A stretch of DNA of 64,000 nucleotides, from positions 2,294,001 to 2,358,000 of the forward strand of contig JAGVRJ010000006.1 in the NCBI GenBank assembly GCA_019059635.1, in the 5' to 3' direction. Position numbers and translations under genes: made by a program. Below, in pieces: positions 56,594 through 64,000 of the stretch. The notes under the pieces were generated by a model. The model ran no database searches. It had not been told where the DNA came from and saw only the letters and a list, made by a program, of their open reading frames with translations. The DNA is from Proales similis (lineage: Eukaryota; Rotifera; Eurotatoria; Ploima; Proalidae). The number at the start of each line of letters is the position of its first letter. Positions within the stretch are counted from its first letter, which is position 1.

Positions 56594-58484
56594 ATGTTTG
56601 AGACGAGTCGAGTTGGACAAGTGGCTTCTATAAAGAAAGATGGCTCTTATCCGGCCAATCGAGATCTCAACGAAAAACATAATAACTGCGAAGAGCACCA
56701 TTATCAAAACATTCAAGAGATCAAACTTCCGGCCAATGCGTCTCAGAATGGATCGCATCCAAAATTAAATCCGCCGGCAACGGTCCTTGCCTCCCAGTCG
56801 ATAAGTAAACCTCAGCCAGCTTTGGCTAATCAAGCGGCGCTCAAGTCGATCCCTGTCAATCAGATCAAGTCAAGAAAACTCGACGGTTATGTGGGTTTCG
56901 CTAATCTGCCCAACCAAGTCTACCGTAAAGCAGTCAAACGGGGCTTTGAATTTAACTTGATGGTTATTGGCGAAACCGGCCTCGGAAAGTCAACGTTCAT
57001 CAACTCTCTCTTTCTCACTGAACTTTACAGCCCGCAGGAATTTCCGGGAACATTTGAACGACGCAAAAAGACTACATGTGTCGATTCGACCAGTGTGCTG
57101 CTCAGCGAAAAAGGCGTCAATCTAAACTTGACCGTAATCGACACGCCTGGCTTTGGCGAGTCGATCGACAACTCAAACTGCTGGCAACCCATTATCGAGT
57201 ATATTGATCAGAAATACGAAGATTTCCTAAGCGCTGAATCGCGAGTTAATCGTCGCCAACCTATTCAAGACCGAAGGGTGCATTGCTGTTTGTATTTCAT
57301 CTCACCGGGCCACACGTAAACGCACTTTTTCTGTTTCTTCAACGTCTCGACTGTGCCATTCAATCTATTTTTGAACTTCAAGTCTCAAAAAACTTGATAT
57401 TGAAGTTATGAAGAAGCTGCACGATCGAGTGAATCTGATACCCGTTATTGCCAAGGCTGACACAATGACCCCAGACGAGCTGAAAGAGTTCAAGCAAACT
57501 GTTCTTAAAGTAGTTGCCGAACAAGACATTCAGATTTACGAGTTTCCCGATCTTGATGACGACGACCCTGAAACCAACCGAACCAATACTCTCCTCAAGG
57601 TAGATTTTTTGCCACTCTAAATTGAAAACGGTTCCAGACGATTGAATGTTTCTAGTCCAAACTGCCTTTCGCCATTGTGGGCAGCAACACAACAGTAACT
57701 GCAGACGGAAAAACATTTAGAGGACGCACTTATCCTTGGGGAGTGGTCAACAGTAAGTCGAAAGCTTTCTTTGCTCTCGTACTCTTTAAATGAGGCATTT
57801 GAATTGTAAAGTTGACGAGCTGGCTCACTGTGATTTCATGGCTCTGCGAACCATGCTCATTCGAACTCACATGCAAGATTTGAAGGACGTAACAAACAAC
57901 GTGCATTACGAGAATTATCGCTTCAAAAAGCTCGCCTATGTGGCCGGAGACAAAGCCAAGCCAAACAACAAGTAACCTTTAAGAGTTCAAAACTGGCCTT
58001 TTGATATCAGAGAGTGATGAGTTTAAATTCATAAAGAAACCCATTCCAGCAACTTGAGGACGAGCGAAAAGAAGCTGAACAGCGGCTGGAGAAGATGAAA
58101 ACCGAAATGGAAGGTGTTTTTCAGCTCAAGGTCAAAGAGAAGCTGGCTCGCTTGAAAGAGTCAGAGCAGAACGTAAGTTTTGACCTCTGTGATGTTGAAA
58201 AATTAGCAAGAACGCTTACGAATTCACGCAACTTAAAATAGCTCGAGAAACAACAAGAAGCAATGAAGGCATCGTTAGAAAAAGAAGAGAAAGAGTTAGA
58301 AGAGCGCAGGAACGCATTCATTCGAGAGCGCCAATTGTGGGAAGAATCTAACAGAGAGGAAGAAGAACGATTGCGTCTCTCGCTTGAAAAAGAGTACGTA
58401 TCCTCGCCTAATTCCTTTAAGCTCTTGCTCAATAATAATTTTGCTTAATTTTTTAGCGAGAAAAAGAAAAAGAAAATTTTCTAG
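56594..58484 (+). CDS. SEPT7: Septin 7 / Peanut
   Basis: 503 aa in seven exons: 56594-57315, 57383-57599, 57656-57752, 57812-57971, 58037-58172, 58242-58393 and 58457-58484. A GTP-binding filament protein of cytokinesis and cortex. An N-terminal extension of about 95 residues precedes the polybasic and G domain. The G domain shows [15 protein letters not shown], the P-loop GETGLGKST, switch DTPGFGE, and AKADTMT (G4). It also has the septin unique element with [10 protein letters not shown]-type motif ([15 protein letters not shown]). A C-terminal coiled coil begins [15 protein letters not shown] and ends EKKKKKIF, as in septin 7. All splice joins preserve frame. AATAAA at about 58691. Confidence 0.93.
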
Positions 58485-59031
58485 ATCATCAGAAGCCCGA
58501 CCAGCTTCCAACCAACGAGTAGTCACTTCAATCAACACAAAAACCAATATGCAATCAATCAATTCTTTCTTGATGATTATCGACGCGTGTAAAATCAGAA
58601 ACAAAACAAAAATGAAAAGTCGGACCGAGATTCACTCGAAATCGGAGTCAACTTTCATATCGATCAATTAGTTTTTATAGAAGGAGTCTAAATAAATTTT
58701 GATTTGAGTTGAATTCTTGAGGTCTTAGAACTTATTTTTTACATGACGAGGCGAACAAATCTGGATTTAAGACATACAGGTACCAAAGCATGAAGAGGCG
58801 CGATTTCCGTTGGTTTTATTATTTTGTCGACATTGTTGTTGTTCATAGATTCGTTTCGATTAGACATAAATAATTTTATTTGAATAGGTTCAGGCTCAGA
58901 GTAGATGAGGACAGCTGAACGAAAGAGGCAGACTGTCTTGTCGTATTGACCGTGTTCAATTTAGAATAGATTAGTGACATCTGGGACGAGGGAAAGATTT
59001 TTTAATTCTTTGAGAGAGTGTGAAAGTCTGT
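58485..59031. other. Septin 3' UTR and elongin B 3' flank
   Basis: Contains the septin AATAAA at about 58691. No other gene seen; the two genes converge here. Confidence 0.5.
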
Positions 59032-59406
59032 CTACGATCCGTCGGCAGGTGCACTGGAATTCTCGCCTTTCATGGCTTCAGGCAGATCTGGCGGAGTTGT
59101 GAGCGGCGTAATCTCAAGTGGCTCGAATTCTTCTCGATCGCCGTCGACGCTCACTCGATACACAAGGCCCACGGTTTCGGGCGATTGAGCACGCGCATTT
59201 ATACTTGTGTATTCATAGTCCATGAGGGTTTTGCTGTCTTCCATTATGATCTGCTGGTCTTTGCTGACTTTGATTAGTCGCTGCTCTTCAGCCGGTTTCT
59301 TCAAAATGCCTGCAATGAGCTGCTTCAGTTCCTCAACTTTGGTCGTCTCTTTGGCGTCCACAAATATCGTGGTCTTCTGTCTTCTAACCATGAGGAATAC
59401 GTCCAT
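59032..59406 (-). CDS. ELOB: Elongin B
   Basis: 124 aa (human 118). Ubiquitin-like subunit of the elongin BC adaptor, which links BC-box proteins such as VHL and SOCS to cullin 2/5 ubiquitin ligases and binds elongin A at elongating RNA polymerase II. It starts MDVFLMVRRQKTTIFVDAKE, the canonical opening, followed by VEELKQLIAGILKKP..EQRLIK. Later it shows QSPETVGLVYRV and ends with PLTTPPDLPEAMK. The ATG at 59406 was chosen over an earlier in-frame codon because it matches the family start. An acceptor-like TTTTAG 50 bases upstream suggests a 5' UTR intron. Confidence 0.95.
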   Translation of the reverse strand: MDVFLMVRRQKTTIFVDAKETTKVEELKQLIAGILKKPAEEQRLIKVSKDQQIIMEDSKTLMDYEYTSINARAQSPETVGLVYRVSVDGDREEFEPLEITPLTTPPDLPEAMKGENSSAPADGS

Positions 59407-60058
59407 CTCGATAAGCTCTGTGTAGATCAAAAGATCTTCTTCCCAATCTGAGCGTCTAAAATAGAATTAAATAAAACTAATTGCTAGAGAAATGAGAAAC
59501 AGTGTAAAGACACTGGTTTAGCAACAACTGTGCATTTCCATGGAAACAACGGTCAGCGATTAGCCCAATTACAATGATTGTTGATTGGAGTGAGCAAAAA
59601 CCTTGGAGCGAATATGTTGCCAATTGAAAGTGTAACGGACGGCTAATCGACAATCACTGAATGACTTGTACTTAGCTCAGCTAGACACATGAATCTCGCC
59701 AATGTAATAACACGCATAGAGAATCTACGTACGCGAGCACATCGCCAAACACTTTCGAAGCATAAGTAGGAACGAAAATGGGCGCGAATATCTAACGAAT
59801 ATAAAAAAGAAAATAGCTATTGGAAATGGAGCAGGTCAGCCGTTTTGGTGAAGCTCGAGTTTTAATTAAGCGCTACCCTTGCTAATCTCAACACCGAGCC
59901 TAAACTAAACATTGCACACCAACACCCGTCGCCTAATCTATTCAATCAGCTTATACCCGGCCGCGAATATAACTTGACACCCTCCCGGTCCGACGCATCA
60001 TTATTGAATCAAACAGCAGTCTAGCGGGTTGAAGTATTTAATCGAATCGGGCAAATAT
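59407..60058. other. Gap between elongin B and the ANKUB1-like gene
   Basis: Both neighbours are on minus, so this holds the elongin B promoter and the ANKUB1-like 3' UTR. No gene seen. Confidence 0.45.
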
Positions 60059-61817
60059 TCACGAATCAATTTGATGAGTGCGCAAGAATTCATCGCGCAC
60101 TTTTAGCCATTCTTCGTATGACATGCCACGATAAATGTTGACTGAGGATTCTAGATGGCTCGACAAACTGTTATCCCCGCCACCTCGTCTCTTTCCTCCC
60201 GGCTTGTTCGCTTCCGTGTCAAACAGTTCTCTGTTCAATTCGCTGTCGGTGTTGAAGAAATCTTGCATCCAATTACTGTCGTCATTCATGTTAGTGGGCA
60301 GATTCGCTTCTTTTGTATCTTCCTCCCTTCTTGATATAAATGAATATCAAATCACTTGGTTTTGATGGAAAAAAGACGGCACTCACGCTTCGGCTTGTTG
60401 GGCCTCTTCCCTTCGTTTCTGTTCGAGTTGTGCCATTCGCTTGGCCTTTTCTTTCTTTGCCAACCAGCTGTCGAAGGAGAGACCACTGTCTTGTTCAACT
60501 GGTTCTCCGTTCTCATCATAAACGATCACCTTCTTGCCAGCTTGTGATCTCCTCAGCGCATGCTGGCGCAGAACTTAAGAAAACAGACCATGAATCGCGT
60601 TCTCCCCTCAACCCTTCATCAAGGAGAGTCTTACCTTCTTGGCCGACACTGCGTGGCGCTGATAGGCTTCCGCCGCTAAACTCACCCATGGGCGTTAACT
60701 GCATCATGTAGACTTGCATAAAATTGCCCTTCATCCAAGTCCTCTTGGCAGAATCGAACATTTGATGCGGCAGTCGCTGCTCGCCAAACAAGTCTTCCTC
60801 TTGCTGACCTTCCCCTTTCTTGTTTTTCATTTCGGCGTCCGTTCTTTTTCTCCATTTGAATTGAGTCAGCCGATGTTGGCCAAGTTTGTTATTGAACTTT
60901 TTCGCGATTGTCATAGCCGAGTCGCCGTTTATGTCACACAAGTCTATATCAGCGTTCTTGTGCAACAAGTGATCGATCACATGGGTCCGATTTGCAACCA
61001 CAGCAACCATTAGCGGAGAGCGTCCAAACGCACTCTGATAGTCAATGAAGGCGCCTTTAAACTTTTGATAAACGAGCTATCTTGGCAAATCGAAGACAAA
61101 AGTGGCTTCCAACCGTGATTTATCAAAGTCTTTAAATGGTCGAGTCGGCCACGGTGAGCACTGACAAACAATCCTATTCCGCTTCGCTCTTTGATATATT
61201 GAGCCTTGTCTTTTTTGAACATGTAATCAGAGGTCGGAGCAGACCATTCGATTCCACTTGAAACGCCTTGCTTCATCATCTCCGACACACTACCAGTAGC
61301 GGCTGCTTTGATCAGGTCTTTTGAAAGTTTAGTTTAGAGCTGCGGATGGCTAGCTTCTGATCTATTTAAAGCAAACCTCTATAAGGCGTCCATATGTCCA
61401 TTATAACCAAAGCCCCTTCTATCAGATCGTAAAACTGAAGCTGCCTATCGTCAAGCAGCTCGCCTATTCGGATTTGAGTAAGAATTCGTTTTGAACTAGA
61501 CCTTGATGAATGGACTCACCGTCGTCCAAATAGGAAAGTCTCTGTAGATTGAAAGGTATGCCACAAACAAACTCAAGCAGAGACTTGAGATCACGAACTC
61601 GCATTGCGAGTGGAAACTTGATTACATTGAACCGCTCCTCAGTGCATCGAATCAGTATTTTAAAGTTAATCGCTTTCCCTCTGATCACATTGGTGCCAAA
61701 AGCAGCGGCCACGTTCACCACGATATTTGATGTTTTCTCAAGAGCGCTTGGTTGTCTAATTCGACTCGGTGGCTGGCTTTCACTTTGTCTAGACTCGACA
61801 TCCCTCATTCTACTCAT
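60059..61817 (-). CDS. ANKUB1-like ankyrin and ubiquitin-like protein
   Basis: 488 aa in six exons: 61520-61817, 61377-61463, 61114-61317, 60635-61054, 60387-60573 and 60059-60329. An N-terminal ubiquitin-like fold (about residues 35-125) has MRVRDLKSLLEFVCGIPF, LQRLSYLDDG, then LQFYDLIEGALVIMDIWTPY. That matches the second ubiquitin-like region of ANKUB1. Ankyrin repeats follow: LIKAAATGSVSEMMKQGV, GLFVSAHRGRLDHLKTLINHGAFIDY and GRSPLMVAVVANRTHVIDHLLHKNADIDLCDINGDSAMTIAKKF. The C-terminal 220 residues are Lys/Glu-rich, with a coiled stretch WLAKKEKAKRMAQLEQKRREE and a final MSYEEWLKVRDEFLR. The start may lie further upstream (frame opens at 61850 without ATG). Function of the family is poorly known. 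Confidence 0.75.
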
Positions 61818-62454
61818 CAGAGACTCGTCCAAGTTAATTTTTTTTGTCAAGTTTATGCTCTGCTCTTGAGCTCTTATTTTCCTAGCTCATTCGGTAACCA
61901 TGGCAATTATTGCCAAACTTGGACGCAACGCCAGTCTAGTCTCACCAAGTTGTCAATTCTAATTTACTTATCCTGACCACCATCGAATGCGTTTCTCAAA
62001 TGCGACCATGCGAAAAAAATTCAACTCAAACGAATAAGCAGCGCAATGCCGAACTTGACCGTTTTCAGCATGGCTAGATATCGCTGTAATCATTTGTTAA
62101 TTGTCTGGGCTCGGATGAACATTTTTAGAAGAGAACATCTTAGTTATTTACGCTGATGTGAAGAGAGAGGGACATTGAGTTCAAATGACCGCGGGCAGAC
62201 ATAAGGACGAAACTGTGCTGTTCGCTCATTCACCTGGCCGGCCTCAATGGCCGCTAATGTCCCCTCGCATGTCCAAAATTAACATATAACCTTCGAAATT
62301 CTCTTTACCTATCAAACTCTACCTCTATGTGACCTACTTAACGCACATTGGACAAACGTGATTGGCCAGTGACTCGGGTCTATTCTGCTACACTCAGTCG
62401 TCAATCGACGATAAGGTTCATTCACGTCTTTGATGCACCTAGGCTGAGCGCAAT
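61818..62454. other. Divergent region before the alpha-2-macroglobulin gene
   Basis: Promoters for both flanking genes should be here. No coding frame supported; a 5' exon of the ANKUB1-like gene could lie near 61860. Confidence 0.4.
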
Positions 62455-64000
62455 ATGCTGCTGACACTCGGACGGCTCTTGCTCTGGCTGAGCGTGCTGC
62501 TCACCATTCAGCAGTTCGTAAAGACCGGCGTAGATGCGCAGATTGTCGGCATCCCATCATACTCGTTTCGAGAGGCGTAAGACCTTTACTCCCATACTCA
62601 TAACACATGCTTGCCTCAACTAAAACACAATCAATCAGTTCGTACATTGTAGTCGCACCTCGTGTGGTTCGTCCTGCGGAGAAAGTTCGCATCAGCTGCC
62701 ACATACTTAATAAAGACTGGGAGAACATAGTCGTCAAGGCCCTCATATTCACTGACGAGCAAGAAATTGTATCAGGCAAAAAGGAAATGCTGCCGAGTGT
62801 GGCCGGCACAATTGCCATGATGGTAAATGAACTTCATCTCGTCTGCTTCTAGCTCTCTCACCCTTTTCTAAACCAAAAGATGCCTAAAAATGCCCGCCAA
62901 GGCAACTACTACATGCGCGTGGAAGGACGCCTACCCACTGGCGAGCTGAAATTCATGAATCAAACAGAAATTGTGTTTCAGCAAAAGGCTGTTTCGATCA
63001 TTATTCAGCTGGAGAAGCCCGACTATCGCCACGAGTCTCTGCGTAAGATCGGTTCTGCTATTTCTGTTGGACTAGTCGCCAAATCTGAACTATTCTCTTC
63101 AACGCCTAGTTCGCTTCCGATGCATTCCGATTTATCCAGACCTAAGCGGCTACTACGGCACCATGGACATCTTTCTGATTGCTCCGTCTGGTGTCGTACT
63201 AAAGCGATGGGAAAACATGCAGACCAACGCCGGCGTTGTTAGTCTCGTTTATCCCATCAATGACTCACCTCCTGCCGGCACTTGGACCGTTAAAGCAATC
63301 GTAATGGGCTATGAAGCCACAAAGCAGTTTGAAGTGTTCGAGTTCTATCAATGGAAGCACGAAGTAAACGTGAGCATGCCTCATTACTTCTTGACCACTT
63401 CGCCTGGAGTGGCTGGGGTGGTTGTTGCCAAGTAAGAAAAAATAAAAGCCCTTCTTTATCTACTGATCCTTCTACATTCTACTTCTTTTGCATCAAAGTT
63501 ACACTACAGGCCGAGCGGTGTTCGGGCACTGCAGAATCAAAGCATATGTGAAGCCTTATTCTGTGTCAATATACGATCTTGACGGATACGCCTATTTGGA
63601 GCGTATAATCGAAAACTTTGACGGAGTGATCGACTTTTTCTTCTCAATGGGCGAGTTGTTAGCCATAAGCGGCCAGTCTTCTCTCAACGAACTTGAAGTG
63701 TACGTTGAAGCACAGGTTTTGGAACCGTACTTCGGCGAGCTGAGTAACGGCTCATTCATTACCACTTTGTACGACCCGAGAATAAAGCTCAAATTCTTGG
63801 GCACTCAGCCGCGAGCTTTCAAAGCTGGACTGCCATACACCACTTTTGTTTCAGTCTCGCAGCAGGATGGCACCCCACTGCCGGCTCGACGAGCACGAAA
63901 CGCGTTTGTGAGAATTAGAGTTGAAATGGACGGCGGCTCCACTTCGGCCGAGCAGCGTTTCATTCCTGTACCGGCGAGTAGCATTGTTTCCTACACCTTC
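62455..64000 (+). CDS. Alpha-2-macroglobulin / TEP family protein, 5' part
   Basis: Partial; runs off the right edge. Exons: 62455-62576, 62639-62822, 62880-63042, 63110-63431 and 63499 onward. A signal peptide (MLLTLGRLLLWLSVLLTIQQF) is followed by macroglobulin domains. MG1 has YIVVAPRVVRPAEKV. MG2 contains FIVQQKAVSI-like FQQKAVSIIIQLEKPDYR. MG3 begins with DLSGYYGTMDIFLIAPSGVVLKRWEN, then GTWTVKAIVMGY..KQFEVFEFY. MG4 opens with NYTTGRAVFGHCRIKAYV. This is the start of a CD109/TEP/A2M-type protein of 1300-1500 residues that traps proteases or opsonises microbes. The bait region and thioester are outside the window, so the subfamily cannot be settled; the YTTGRAVFG motif fits CD109/TEP best. 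Confidence 0.88.

Overview
The window is nuclear DNA from a compact animal genome. Genes have many short introns (most 50-110 bp, GT..AG), AATAAA polyadenylation signals, upstream TATA boxes and small intergenic gaps. The gene set is bilaterian: dachshund, septin 7, UBE2E, elongin B, MARF1, MCMBP, mitoferrin, SNAPIN, BIN3, CCDC149, FRA10AC1, PIGL, a fucosyltransferase and an alpha-2-macroglobulin relative. A small invertebrate fits best; I cannot name the phylum from sequence alone. Exon joins were worked out by hand from reading frame, splice dinucleotides and family alignment; individual boundaries may be off by a base or two.

Layout. 1-2 kb: 3' end of a spinster-like MFS transporter. 2-13 kb: a cluster of seven secreted PAN/Apple-type genes (three on minus, then four on plus), with two paralogous coiled-coil genes (A at 2.0-2.9 kb, B at 7.0-7.9 kb) and one decayed retrotransposon gag/protease fragment. 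14.5-25 kb: a short unknown ORF, BIN3, a large Q/S-rich protein, an LRR-like membrane protein, an unknown protein with a basic N-terminus, and CCDC149. 25-30 kb: FRA10AC1, PIGL and SNAPIN on minus, mitoferrin on plus. 30-34.6 kb: MCMBP in 11 exons, with an unrelated antisense gene inside intron 5. 34.7-37.5 kb: a secreted cysteine-rich gene with a tandem array of near-identical exon+intron units, which by intron phase appears to be spliced to two PAN domains. 37.5-41 kb: two unknown minus-strand genes and a long gap. 41.3-43.8 kb: dachshund. 44.9-48.8 kb: MARF1-like. 49.9-53 kb: UBE2E and an hnRNP A/B-type RNA-binding protein. 54-64 kb: alpha-1,3-fucosyltransferase, septin 7, elongin B, an ANKUB1-like gene, and the 5' part of an alpha-2-macroglobulin/TEP gene that runs off the end.

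Most genes are unrelated housekeeping or developmental genes packed together. The distinctive accessory content is the PAN system. Each full member has a signal peptide, a first PAN domain, a phase-1 intron, a Ser/Thr/Pro-rich linker and a second PAN domain. Most have a TATA-like box 50-120 bp upstream of the start codon. One member has replaced the second PAN domain with a hydrophobic tail that looks like a GPI-anchor signal. A distant member at 37 kb is joined to a recently amplified array of EB-like cysteine modules. Together they look like an expanding family of secreted or surface proteins built by phase-1 exon shuffling.
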